From Diphasiastrum complanatum (taxonomy: Eukaryota; Streptophyta; Lycopodiopsida; Lycopodiales; Lycopodiaceae): 64,000 nt of DNA. The translations under genes and the position numbers were made by a program. Positions within the stretch are counted from its first letter, which is position 1; each line of letters opens with the position of its first letter. The notes beneath the pieces were generated by a model that was not told the DNA's origin, ran no database searches, and saw nothing but the letters and a program-made list of their open reading frames with translations. Of the stretch, positions 11,469-22,716 are shown one piece after another. Location of the stretch: the NCBI GenBank assembly GCA_029204225.1, contig CM055101.1, positions 34,851,683 to 34,915,682 on the forward strand, read 5' to 3'.

Positions 11469-12479
11469 CTACTTGATCTCCTGCTCACTTGATTCGGGAG
11501 TATCTCCCTTATTAGCATCACCCCACTTAGGCACTCTCCTAGGAGTCTCATTATTAACCCGGTCTTTTTCAATTGGCTCTTCCATATCGACACCAACTTC
11601 TTCTTTTACTTGCACTTTAGCTTTATCATCAAAGGGATCAATTGTCAATTTTATTTGGTCATTTTGACCCATCTCATCAAAAGTAGCATCTCTGGAAATC
11701 ACGATCTTTTGTGCATCTGTGTCATACATCCTATATGCCTTGGCTCTTTCATCATATCCAAGGAAAATACACATAACAGCTTTTTCATCTAGCTTCCTTC
11801 GTTTTTCATCAGGCACGTGAGCGTAAGCATCACAACCAAATACTCGTAAATGAGAAACATTAGATATTTTTCTAGTAAAAGCTTCGTAAGGTGTCTCACC
11901 CTCCATGGACTTAGTAGAACACTGATTCAAGATATGAGTAGCTGTGTTGCATGCTTTTGCCCAGAAAATATTTGGCAAACCCTTGATCTTAAGCATTGCC
12001 CTAGCCATCTCCACAATGGATCTGTTTTTCCGTTCTGCAACTCCATTTTGTTGTGTAGTAGTTTGTCTCTTGATCCCCTGATCCTTGCAAAAATTTATAA
12101 ACTCTGCTGAAAAATACTCACCGCCACCATCTGATCTGAGGGTCTTAATGTAACAACCTGTTTGTTTTTCAACTAGAGCCTTGAACTCTATGAACTTGGT
12201 AAAAGCATCAAATTTCTTGCTTATGAAATAAATCCAGATATGTTTACTATAGTCATCAATAAATGTGATGAAATAGTAACAACCACTAATGGACCTAGTT
12301 TGTATTGGTCCACACAGATCACTATGAACAAGATCAAGAATGTCATTGGCTCTTCTTGCTCCATCTTTGGGAAATCTCTCTCTATGTTGTTTTCCCAAAA
12401 TGCAACCCTCAAAATTTTTTCCTTCAAAAGAGATATTAGGCAATCCAACAACTAGATTACCTCTTTTAAAGATTTGCAA
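11469..12479 (-). pseudogene. Copia B integrase
   Basis: The 336-residue frame carries the integrase core with catalytic acidic residues in LVHSDLCGPI, LRSDGGGEYFSAEF and QQNGVAERKNRSIVEMAR, then HLRVFGCDAYAHVPDEKR and the FLGYDERAKAYRMYD segment. This is the normal copia core plus C-terminal region. The HHCC finger is in the neighbouring frame at 12452-12736 (LWHQRFGHIS). The frame overlap shows a frameshift between finger and core. It would insert the cDNA into host DNA. Confidence 0.92.
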
Positions 12480-13105
12480 GCACTAATATGACCAAACCTT
12501 TGATGCCAAAGGTCACTTTGACTATCAACTGTGCTTACCATAGCTTGAGTAAAAGATCTCGCATTCAATTTGTAGAATCGATTCCCGTTGACTCTAGCTC
12601 CTGTAGCAATCACTTTGTAGTGATTCTTGATGTCCTTGATGAGACATTTGTCACTGTCAAATTCAACCTTGAGTTGTTGATCAGCCATCGTCCCAACAAA
12701 TAGTAGATTGTTAGCTAAGCCAGGTACATATTGCACATTGCTTATCTACTTTATCTTCCCATTGGCTAACTTCACCGGTACCACTCCAACTCCTTTAACA
12801 GATAGCAATTTGCCATCAGCTTGTCCAACTTCATCACCATTGTCAGTTTCCTTGAGTTTGGAAAACCACTCTTTCCTTGAAGTCATGTGCTTGGATGCAC
12901 CATTATCAATGTACCAGGTATCCTTGGCTTCATCACTTGTCATTAATGTTGTAATGAAATATTTTGAACTCTCACCTGTATCATCTTCATATTGATGATC
13001 AATGTATTGATGTTGATCAGTATAATTATCTTCATAATAATAGTCATCAAATTGATGTTGATCAGCATAATTTCCTGCTTGCCATTTGTCTTTTCTTTGT
13101 TCCAT
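12452..13105 (-). pseudogene. Copia B protease and GAG-pre-integrase region
   Basis: Two frames: 13105-12746 ends with DTWYIDNGASKHMTSRKEWF and VVPVKLANGKIK; 12736-12452 gives MQYVPGLANNLLFVGTMADQ and LWHQRFGHISACKSL. The first is the aspartic protease, whose usual D-S-G-A centre is D-N-G-A here. The second is the GAG-pre segment plus the start of the integrase zinc finger. An in-frame stop separates them. Acidic Tyr/His repeats (QHQFDDYYYEDNYTDQHQY) lie just upstream of the protease. Confidence 0.85.
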
Positions 13106-13990
13106 CTCCTTCTATTTCTTGAAGCATTCATGCTCCTAGTGGCCAGGTTTGTTGCAAAACCTACAATTTTCAGGTTTATTTTGTCTTGAATAGCCGCGTC
13201 CTTGACCTCGGCCTTGATTCCAATTTTCTCGATTCGGACTATCATTGATTTGCTCATGAATTTGTTGAAATGATCCCCAGCTTGAGTTTCCTCCTCTCGA
13301 TTGATACCTTCCATGGCCAAATCTTCCACCTCATCCTCTAACTGCAAGAGCTTGATCATAGCTCCTGTTACGATGATTCAAGTTCTCTTGACATTGCTCT
13401 TCTTGCAAAAGCAATCCACCTAGTTCTTCATAGGTTGGAAGATTTTCTCTTGTGGCTATACTCGTCGCAAACATCTGATGTGACTCACTTAGACTATTCA
13501 ATGTAATTGCACGATCTCACGATCTTGTACTCGCTCTTCAACTGCTGCTAATTGGTCACGGATCTCTTTGATCTTCAGTATGTGATCGACAATAGTTGCA
13601 CCATCATCCATCCGCAATGTATGCAACTTCGTCTTTAGAAATAGTATTTGAGATGTATTTGTCGTTTCAAACAATGCCTTCAATGTATCCCACGTTTCTT
13701 TTGGTCCTTCTAAATTTGAAATATAGGGAATAATTGCATCTCTAACTGATAAGTTGATGACATTTTGGGCTTTCTGTTTAAAAAATCTCCCCACTCAATA
13801 GATTTTCAATCTGTCTGATGCTGCTCTGGCCTTTTTGATGCCTCTAGAACTGTGTCTTTGTTCCCCACTGATGATTTTGAGCTCCAAATCTGCAAAATAC
13901 ACCAAAACAGAATTTTTTCCAGTCGCTTTTATCTCTCCAAGCTTTCACCTCCCACGAAGGACTTTCTCACTTCATTACGGAGCCTGTGAC
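12943..13990 (-). pseudogene. Copia B gag
   Basis: The segment 13794-13498 reads VINLSVRDAIIPYIS, KETWDTLKALFETTNTSQILFLKTKL and IVDHILKIKEIRDQLAAV, matching the copia gag (UBN2-type) domain. The stretch 13359-12943 continues out of frame and holds CRFCNKPGHXXXEC-like zinc knuckle remnants near 13150. Start region lies near 13990, just inside the primer site. Known role is capsid formation and RNA packaging. Frame changes make it non-functional. Confidence 0.8.
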
Positions 13991-14028
13991 AAGCTGTATC
14001 CACTGATCAGGCATGCAGGACAATTGTT

Positions 14029-14040
14029 GCTCTGATACCA
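14029..14040 (-). other. Primer binding site of copia B
   Basis: On the minus strand this is TGGTATCAGAGC, complementary to the 3' end of initiator-Met tRNA as in many plant retrotransposons. It touches the LTR at 14041. Confidence 0.9.
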
Positions 14041-14295
14041 TGTCAAAAATTAGATATGCAACATCAAGCATTCATCATAAGCAATCACCACAAGAAGGCG
14101 GAAGAAGAACATGCACTATCACTCGATCACACTAACTCATCCAGAATGTAAACTGTACAACTAAACCTTGAACTATGATAGAGAGAGACTAATAGACTAA
14201 TAGACTAGTCTACGGCTAATGACAACTGGTCACAACTGTCAACATTAATGTACATCGTAAACAGTAACAATGAAGTTTATCATTGACTTCTAACA
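14041..14295 (-). repeat. 5' LTR of copia B
   Basis: Plus strand TGTCAAAAATT ... TGACTTCTAACA, the partner of 9598-9859, followed by TSD GATCA. Confidence 0.93.
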
Positions 14296-15650
14296 GATCA
14301 TACACACAAGCTTGAACTCAATCACTACACATTGCCAACAATGGAAGGAGAAACCAATAGAAAAATCTCTCATTAAGCAAATGAATACAATGGATTTGCA
14401 CCAGCCTATTTTTCTACAAAATTCAACCTAATATAGGTGAGAGAGATTACTCTCTCTCCTCACTCTAGAACTTAGGACCCAATTTTTGTTGGGATTCTCA
14501 CAGAAACAAACCCAGATGGAATTCAATTATGTCCTTGGGTCTACTGCCTCTGTGATAGGATCTACAACCCTCCAAAGTGACGACAGACACTGTCGACTTA
14601 CGTAGAATTTACTTATGCATTCGACAAGGTAAAACCAGTGTGTGGAATAAGATTAAAACCAACTGATTACAAATATACAACTATCAGACAATTAAGAATT
14701 TGATCATGTTCAAGACAAGAAACTCTTCTGTATAAAACATTTATTGCATTATCAGAGAATTCCTTAAGCACTATTGTGACAGACCACACAACGCGTCGGC
14801 GCGAAAGAAACTCTATCTTTCACGAACCAAAACTTGTCACGCTTACTAGCGGACTTCTTGAACCTTAGCTTGCTGGCTACACAGTGCTCAGCTTACATTG
14901 GTATATTGCCAATCTACGACGACTGCAAAATTAATAATCAGGATCTACGTGTATGTAGAGAGCGATCATGTTCAAGACAAGACACTCTTCTGTATAAAAC
15001 ATTTACTACATTATCAGAGAATTCCTTAAGCGCTGTTGTGACAGACCACACAGCGCGTCGGTGAAGAAACTCTATCTTTCACGAACCAAAACTTGTCGTG
15101 CTTACTAGCGGACTTCTTGAACCTTAGCTTGCTGGCTACACATTGCTAAGCTTACATTGGTATATTGCCAATCTACTACGACTGCATAATTAATAATCAG
15201 GATCTATGTGTATGTAGAGAGAGGACACGATTAGCAAATCAAGAGATTACAAGAACGGCTGGATTAGGCACGTCCTAATGGTATTGTGTCAGTCTCCGAA
15301 GGATGACGTCCTCTTGGTACTTTTGCAATCTCATTTGTCCTTTCACGTGTGGAGATCCGCCATCATTTGGGTCTTCGTGTCTTTTTGTGCCTTTGGCTTT
15401 GTTATTAGGTCGCCTTGGGTCCATGAACTTTGTATCTTCGTGTTTGTGTTGTGTTCATGTTCATGTTCGTTTGACTGTCCCCCATCGAACCCCGACACTG
15501 AGTCACATTTTAGAAGAGAGTTTATTCCTTTTCAGATTCTTGCTTGCAATATGTTGGTTGATGGAAGAAGTCGCCAGAAGCCATCTTACTTATTTAAAAA
15601 AATCTGTGTGGACTTGTCCTCAGATTAACAACATTGAGACTGAAACTATT
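14296..15650 (-). repeat. Copia A LTR region (related to copia C LTR)
   Basis: This non-coding stretch shares many blocks with the copia C LTR at 27488-28430: the CAGATGGAATTC-like start, the CACACAACGCGTCGGCGC block and GATTACAAGAACGGCTGG near the far end. It is therefore read as the 5' LTR of the older copia A on the minus strand, displaced by copia B. The outer end near 15650 is not defined. It carries a 262-bp tandem duplication. Confidence 0.6.
14702..15223. repeat. Tandem duplication, two 262-bp units
   Basis: The sequence from GATCATGTTCAAGACAAG at 14702 is repeated from 14964, with some 15-20 substitutions and small indels. Both units include ACTCTTCTGTATAAAACATTT (a TATA-like box) and the CpG-rich GCGTCGG block. 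The duplication is confined to the LTR; copia C's related LTR has one unit. Confidence 0.9.
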
Positions 15651-16889
15651 ATTTTATAAGAGGTGATGACTATCTCATCGTCCTGCATCAAATATATCTT
15701 GCCAAGCATGATAGTTTTTGCTAGAAAACTTAAATTCTACACTCTCAGATTTGCTTCAACACACATCAATTCTAGTCAGTTGGTCATGGACAGATGCTAT
15801 CTGTAAAAGTGAAATACACTCTTTTTAGCTTTTTTTTGACATATCAGAATGTTTTAGTCAAGCAAGCTCAAAAACCTGATCATTTGTACTTCGGACACTA
15901 ACAAGATCAGTGGAGCTGCATTTCTCTAACATTTGAAATGCTCTACTACGTCATATTAGAGAAATGATGTAACCTTTCTTTATAACACATGTGATTGCTG
16001 GTTGGAAGCATTGTCAAAAGCATTAGATTGTACAAGTGAATCGGAGGTTGGTCAATGCACAGTTGAGAATTGTAAAAACCTGGCCAAATAGATTCGATTT
16101 CCTTTTAGGTGTTATCGTTGAAGGTTTTCATATTGGCTGCACTTATTTATTACTCTCAAAAATATTGTGAAAGTATTGTGTGTCCCGTTACGTGCATGTC
16201 CGCATTGCCTTTTAAAAACTAATAACATCTATTCAAAAGAACCAGGTGAGATGATACTTGACAAAAAAGTCTACATCACACCCAAACCCTAAAACCATAA
16301 AAATACTATTGAAAGAAGGGTCCTCAAGTTTCAATTTGTTTGCCATTGTACACATTTTCTAAAAAATGCTCACCAATATATGCTCGCCGACATATGCTCG
16401 TCGGGAAATGCTCGCCAAAAAATCGCACCCTGTGTTTTTTAAAACTTTCAAATCTATAAATCACTGCTTATTTGAGAGCCCAAACTTTCCCCATAGATCA
16501 AAACCTTCCTTGAATTTTCAATTGTATTTTTGGCCCTTCATAATGCACAAAATCTTAATTGTTGACCTGACTTGAGTGCAAAACACCTTTAAGAACAACA
16601 CTTGTCATCTCTCACAATACAACATAATCTCACTTCCATTTCAGTCAAAGATTGACGAATGAAAATAGCCTTGATGAAACAATCACACAGTCACCAATAC
16701 AATGTGATGGAAAACCACATATTCTCCAATAAAAAGTGATTTACTATTGAAAATTTGAGACTCAAAACAATTTTTACACTGTAAAACTTCTTGGGAGTTT
16801 TCAATCTCAAAACTAGGTTGGGGCTCTTAAGCCAAGTTTAAGCCCTTGGGAGAGGACCAATGGTGCTTTTGGCCCCGACATGTCCTCAT
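15651..16889. other. Non-coding interval before the LARD
   Basis: No ORF or familiar repeat is supported here. The only pattern is a short degenerate repeat of ATGCTCGCC-like 16-bp units at about 16365-16425. The 3' edge (CTCAT at 16885-16889) is the target-site duplication of the next element. Confidence 0.6.
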
Positions 16890-17362
16890 AGTTAGAAATC
16901 AGAGTTAATTTGATATACATTTTATGTAAGCCCTAAATGTGATGATGTTATTATTGTATAGTTTATTTGGTTTACTGTATATGGTTGTGATCGGGACATG
17001 ACCCGTTAGGATATATTGATCGGGCACTGATCCCATAGCTGGCTACTTAGCTTAGCTGAGTAGCCACACATAGGAAGAATTAGCCTGTATAGAGTTATTT
17101 ACAGTACTTGCTATACTTGGGGGCATGTCTTAAGTTTGTCGGTCGAATTTGGCCATATTGGGCCCGACCTTAGTTTGACAGGTGGTGGGCCAGTTTTAGG
17201 ACACCTGCCTTTTCATGCAGTTTGTTAATACTCTATATGTACAGTGTTTCTTTGTAATCTAATAACTTTTGTTGTGCCATCTTTGAGAGCTTGTGAGGAG
17301 TGGCTATGGTGATTGTGTGATGTGATCTGCATACTGCACTAGATCCTAACAGAATTTCAACT
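16890..17362 (+). repeat. 5' LTR of LARD element
   Basis: Begins AGTTAGAAATC and ends AATTTCAACT, giving imperfect terminal inverted repeats (AGTT-A-GAAAT against AGTTGAAAT) and AG/CT ends in place of TG/CA. TATA-like CTCTATATGTACAG lies near 17230. The length equals that of the partner LTR. Confidence 0.9.
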
Positions 17363-17374
17363 TGGTATCAGAGC
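17363..17374 (+). other. Primer binding site of LARD element
   Basis: TGGTATCAGAGC, an initiator-Met-type site, directly after the LTR. It fixes the LTR 3' end at 17362. Confidence 0.9.
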
Positions 17375-19284
17375 TACAGGGTGTAGTAAGTATGCACGAT
17401 CCGGTGGAGCTATGGGATAGCGTCTTTCACCAGGAGAAATAGCACTCAGAGCGTCTTAGGAGAGAGGACTCCATACAGGGTATCAGTAGCCCAGATGGTA
17501 GGAGACATCAAAGTTCCTTTGATCGGAGCTTCGGGGAAGATCAGAATGATCGTCGTAGGTGGATTCCGGGGAAAATTCACAAAAAATCTTGTAGTTCCGG
17601 TGGTTTCGAGGAAATCATCAATGTTGGCTACGTTATTCACTGTGGGATAGTCGTTTGGCACAAAGGGGCTTGCAAGGGATTTGCAAAGAGCAGTGATAGA
17701 GAGCCATAGCAATTTACAGGATCAGATTGGGTGGAAATCTAAGGAAATTTGGAAAATTTCTAGTTTTGTGGGGTGTTGATTGATTTCTGGAAAATCAGCT
17801 TGTTCGGGAGCAATATCGCACCAATTTACATACTGTAAATTGCATCGAAGAGCTAGAGGTAGGGCGACCTCAGTGGGCTAGGCAACTGCAAGAGAAAGCT
17901 CAGTAAAAGACTGAGCAAAGCCCAAGTATTCTCCATTCTTCTCTAGCTAGGGTTTACAGGTGAAAGTTCTTGGATTTCTCTTTGTACAAAACTGTTTGTC
18001 ATGATGTGAGAAGCCAAGGAAGGGCGCAATTGATGGGCGCTATAGGCTGTAGACAGCCATGGACAGCCACGATGTATCTGGGGAGCTGGATTAGATCTAT
18101 GGGGGCGTTAGAAAACCCTGGTATTAGCCATAGCTGGGAGCTATGAAGAAAGAGGTAAGAAGAGGAGGGAACTCGCGCGCGGTGAGACAGGCCAGGCGCG
18201 TAGCGCTTCGGAGGGTCCAGCGGCTATAGAATCATTGTTCATCATGCAGGTGCAAGCAAAACCGTACGAAGATCGACGGCCAAGGTGAATTGTTTGGGAA
18301 ATGATTTAGACCACAAGATGGAAGGTGGTCGTTGGATGGAAGGTGAAGGGGCCTGAAGGGCAAAGGCACCCTTCTCTTCATAAAAAATTTTCAATGTGAA
18401 ATTCGTTGAAGGGACCCGAAGTCTAGAATGGACTTCACTTCATTAAAAATCTTCATTATGAAGAATCAGTTCAATTTTGGTTTTGGGCCTATCTTTGGCT
18501 AGAAGGCATCTTTTTTGGCCATCCTTGGGCCAAAATGACCCTTGAAACTGGCTGCTCAAAGCCAGCGGACAGAGCGACATCATAGAGTAGGGAGAAAGGT
18601 GTTTCGGTGTGTTTTCATCACCATTCTATTGAGCGGAGTGCGGGTGACCTAGTGATGGGCTACATTTGCTATTTGGGTACCGTAGGGCCAAATTTGGGGC
18701 AATTTTTTGGCTGGTGAAACCTGCTACAGGGCAGTACAATGAGGCATAATCACTTCTAAATCATTATTACTTACTCCTGACAGGGTAACAGGGTGTTTAG
18801 AAGTGGTAAATGTAGTATGGGAGCGAATGGTAGTGGAATTGTGTGGAGAAAGCTAGTTTTGGCAACGGAACTGCAGTTTGGCGTCGTGACTACTCATCAT
18901 TGGTGACAATTTTGAGTGGGCAAGCAATCACAGATGAGAGGTAGGCATGGTATGTCGGTTACAGGTGAAAAATTCTCGTGATCAGGTTCAACTTTTGGGG
19001 TTCAAACCAACCAACGTCAAGTGGCATTTTGGGGGAACGCTCTCACAGGTATGATCGGTAGTGGCATTGGTGAGTCAGGTGATAGCTGCATTGACACACG
19101 CATTTGGAGCTTGGAAATTTCTCATTTGGAGGGGAATATGGGCTAGCTTGGAGGTACACACATTTTGGCGGTCATAGGTGATGGAAGTGCGAGGTGGTGC
19201 CAGTTGAAAGCCATTGGGCAAGATAGTGGACTTGCATTGGTGGACAATTTGTGTGTGGGACACGTAGAGGATGAAGAACGAGTC

Positions 19285-19700
19285 GATAATCACACTTTGG
19301 ATACTCTTGACGAGTGTGATGATTGCATCTTGACCGTCTATGACTAATCCAACAATGGCCATCTGTTGCAAGAGATTCTTAAACTGGTTAATATGATTCT
19401 GAAGAGAATCATTATTCGACATCTTGAGTGTGAAAACTTTTCTTCAAAGATGTAACTTAGTAGTTACGTCTCTCACATCATATAGTGAGCCCAGGATGTC
19501 CCAAACTTCTTTCAAAGTTTTAGCTTCAGCTATATGGCCAATTTGAGTATCTGGTATATTGACGATAATAAGAGCGAAAGTTTTTTGCGGTTTTGTAGTC
19601 GGTAAGTCAATTTTGATCAAGCCATTGTAGCTGTGGAGCAGTGTATCAAGTTTGTCATCGAAGAGATACACTTCAACTTCCAGTTTGGATAAGTCAAGTC
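19285..19700 (-). pseudogene. Copia gag fragment captured in LARD interior
   Basis: On the minus strand 19671-19444 reads KTFALIIVNIPDTQIGHIAEAKTLKEVWDILGSL and 19422-19280 reads NHINQFKNLLQQMAIVGLV, the copia gag core. It closely resembles copia A gag at 8992-9440 (same words in both, for example plus-strand CAAGAGATTCTTAAACTGGTTAAT) and copia I. Flanking LARD sequence has no copia similarity, so this is a captured or inserted piece of about 410 bp. No protease or pol accompanies it. Confidence 0.8.
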
Positions 19701-22243
19701 AATTTGCCATATCAGTATTGCATCAGGTATGCAGATTCCAGCGATGACAGGGTGTAGATCGTTTGGTTTGGGCCATGAGATCTCACAGGTTCACTTGGAG
19801 GGATATTGGCATGCACAATCATGCCAGGGACTTGATGGAGGCTTTGGAGTTCAAATCTCAGTGTATTCTCAGGGAGTGGTTTGGAACCACTCACATGAGC
19901 ATTAGGAGCTAGCTTGGGGGAATACAGGTGGGCACTATAGGGTAGATGCTCAGATCTTTGTGATCAGGGATGGCATTGGGATACCTGGTAGGGATAGCAC
20001 TGCAGGATGACATGGGATGATCATCAGGGGGCAACTATTTCATATTGGACTTGAGTCATTGGCATGGATAGGACTTACAGGTGGGATTCATGATGGAGCC
20101 AAAACACTGCAAACACAAATGGGCAAAGCGTGAAGCTTTGAGAGCTAGCTCTAGATTGGAGAGTTGATGGAGATCGCACAGGGTGTGATCGGAGGGCAAA
20201 CACTATGATGAGTGTTTTGCTAGCAATCTACTGGAGGGGACACTGATGGTGAGGACTTCATGGTGTGCTCATTTGGGAGTACAGGATGGCATTACAGCAG
20301 GGGATCAGTGTTGGACATTGGCATCGATGGGGAGGCATCTACCATCACGGGCGTGGATAAGCTACCTACAGCTTTCATACATTTGGCTGTATTTGCAGGA
20401 ATCTAGGCTTGGCATAGGTGTTGGAATTTTCATGGCGCAGATTCTCAAGTGGTGAGATCAGGGATAAGCCTAGAGGAAGTCACTCAGAGCCATATACCTC
20501 AGTACGATCAGGGAGATAGTAGTCTCGAGATCCCATGAGCGGCGACTCAAGGACAGGCTTGCATTGGCATGGTGTCGGGTGGCACATAGCCAGAGAGAGC
20601 GAGCAAATGCTAGGATCCAGGTGGAGCAGGTAATGCTTTAGAGTTTGGCTTGTCTAGCAGGATGGTGACCAGGATTGGAGACATCAGGTGAGCATAGTAT
20701 GTGGATGACGAGTCCATTCGGGTGGCACTCAGGGAGATGCTACAGTTGCTCAGGTATGATATGTCGTTTGATGTATAGACGATGTTCTTCATATGGTGCT
20801 GTACCTGGGGTGGTACATATCTTGAGGGCATGGAGTGCATTACGGGGTGATGTGGATTCAGCATGCCCATGGTTGTGAGCCAGCAGGGATGGAGATGGTT
20901 GCTCAGGGAGTGACAGGTGATACTTTGGCGAGTGATCAAGTGAGTTGCATGGTTATATGCACAGTTATCTCCAGGTTGGCGTCACATGTGTCTATCCATC
21001 ATTATTTGGTAAGTAGGATGCAGCTTTTGGTTAGATCCAGTTGGAGTCTAGTTGCACTACAGGTGGACAGATTCTTGGGGAGCTATCAACGGGTAATGGA
21101 TACTTGGTGATCAGATGGTATAGGAGGGTACAGGGTTCTGGAGCTATCCTACCTTATATGTTATAGATCGTGGGTGAGTCATTCATCATGATAGTGGATC
21201 TAGTTTGCATTTGCTTTGGCTTGGACGCTATGATGGATGTGTTGGTGAGATAGGCTCCTTGGTGGGAGGCCTATACACTGGTCAAATTAGAATTGGCAAC
21301 GTCAAGCATGGGAAGTTGAGCCTACATGGGATGTAGTAGAGGCAAATTATCATCAATATCTCTAGGAGATGGGCGAGCTACTCATGTATAGCCTACGGTG
21401 AATTTTGTGTACATTCGTTCATTGAGTCCTTGGTAGACTCTTGTGCTTGGAGCATGGGGAATGGATGGGGATCAGCTTTTAGGACTTATTGGATAGCTAG
21501 AGATGCTTGGACGTGAGAGCATCTTGGTACAGGTGCAGGCCATGGTTGAGGACCTGATTTGGTGACGAGTGATGTAGCAGCGGATCTACAGGTGGCACAG
21601 GTGTTCGTATGACAGGATACCACTTATGGGCAGGCCTTGGTCATGTATTTGACGCTTTATCATTCGTGTTGGTTTGCATGAGTGTGTGTGGGCTTGCATG
21701 TTGCCTTGTCACAGGAGTCTAGATCTGAGTCGGAGTCGTATGTGGTTGTGCATTTGCTACGTCAAGAACAAAGTAGTCATTTTATGCTCATTGACTTGTC
21801 ATTGTCTACTAGCTGTCTATCTGGTGAGGGTGCAATCTTATGGTGGTAGTAAGAAGTCCTCAAGTTGAGCCTTAGTTGCTTATTTATGTTAGCTTTACAG
21901 GCCTGTGCTTGTAAGTGTCTAATAGGATGTCAGCCTAGCTAGATGGAGGATGTAAGTCTCATTGTGGCAGTGGGATTTTCTCAGTTTGAGCCATGTCGCT
22001 CATGTGGTCCACTTGTGTTCAAGTCAGATTGGGGACGAGTCAATTGGTCGAGAGTATGGTAAACTCTCTGTATGAGCATTGTGTTTGCATGATACTTTGT
22101 GAGTCAAACCTAGTGGTTTGTTGGTGTTCTTGAGTGTGAGTCAAGTACAGGGTAGCAGGATATGCATAACATCTTTTGGACACTCCAGACATTGCTACAA
22201 ATTATTGTTTTTCACTCATATCACATTTGAGCTTAAGGGAGAG

Positions 22244-22716
22244 AGTTAGAAATCAGAATTAATCTAATATACATTTTATCTAAGCTCTAAATGTGATGAT
22301 GTAATTATTGTACAGTTTATTTGGTTTATTGTATATGGTTGTGATTGGGACATGACCCGTTAGGGTATATTGATCGGGCACTAATCCTGTAGCCGGCTAC
22401 TTGGGTTAGCCGAGTAGCCACACATAGGAAGAATTAGCCTGTACAGAGTTATTTACAGTACTTGCTATACTTGGGGGCATGTCCCAAGTTTGTTGGTCGA
22501 ATTTGGCCATATTGGGCCCGACCTTAGTTTGACATGTGGTAGGCCAGTTTTAGGACACCTGTCTTTTCATGCAGTTTGTGAATACTCTATATGTACAGTG
22601 TTTCTCTGTAATCTAATAACTTTTGTTGTGCCATCTTTGAGAGCTTGTGAGGAGTGGCTACGGTGATTGTGTGATGTGATCTGCATACTGCACTAGATCC
22701 TAACAGAATTTCAACT
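22244..22716 (+). repeat. 3' LTR of LARD element
   Basis: Partner of 16890-17362, same length and same AG...CT ends, preceded by the purine tract CTTAAGGGAGAG and followed by TSD CTCAT. Confidence 0.9.

Larger units (their letters stand above)
9598..14295 (-). mobile_element. Copia element B, complete with TSD gatca
   Basis: Two LTRs (9598-9859 and 14041-14295) flank a minus-strand gag-pol. The primer site lies at 14029-14040 and a purine tract (minus GAGGGAGAG) abuts 9859. The 5-bp duplication GATCA is present at 9593-9597 and 14296-14300. LTRs differ at roughly 17 positions plus small indels by eye, about 93% identity, so this is an old insertion. It sits inside copia A. All Ty1/copia domains are present in the order gag, protease, integrase, RT, RNase H, but frames are broken. 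Confidence 0.95.
16890..22716 (+). mobile_element. LARD-like non-autonomous LTR element with AG...CT ends
   Basis: Two 473-bp LTRs (16890-17362, 22244-22716) enclose 4.88 kb without any long gag-pol frame. TSD CTCAT is perfect (16885-16889, 22717-22721). The primer site TGGTATCAGAGC follows the first LTR exactly and a purine tract AAGGGAGAG precedes the second exactly, so all four boundaries agree. LTRs differ at roughly 28 positions by eye (about 94% identity). Structure fits a large retrotransposon derivative dependent on proteins from another element. A copia gag piece in antisense (19285-19700) is the only coding relic. Confidence 0.9.

Noticed and set aside
15278-15659. Two overlapping ORFs of about 117 codons (plus strand)
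   Set aside because: They lie in the copia A LTR, have Cys/Phe-rich low-complexity content and no domain.
20246-21110. Several 67-109 codon ORFs in the LARD interior
   Set aside because: They lie on both strands and in many frames with no known motif, as expected by chance in G-rich sequence with few stops.
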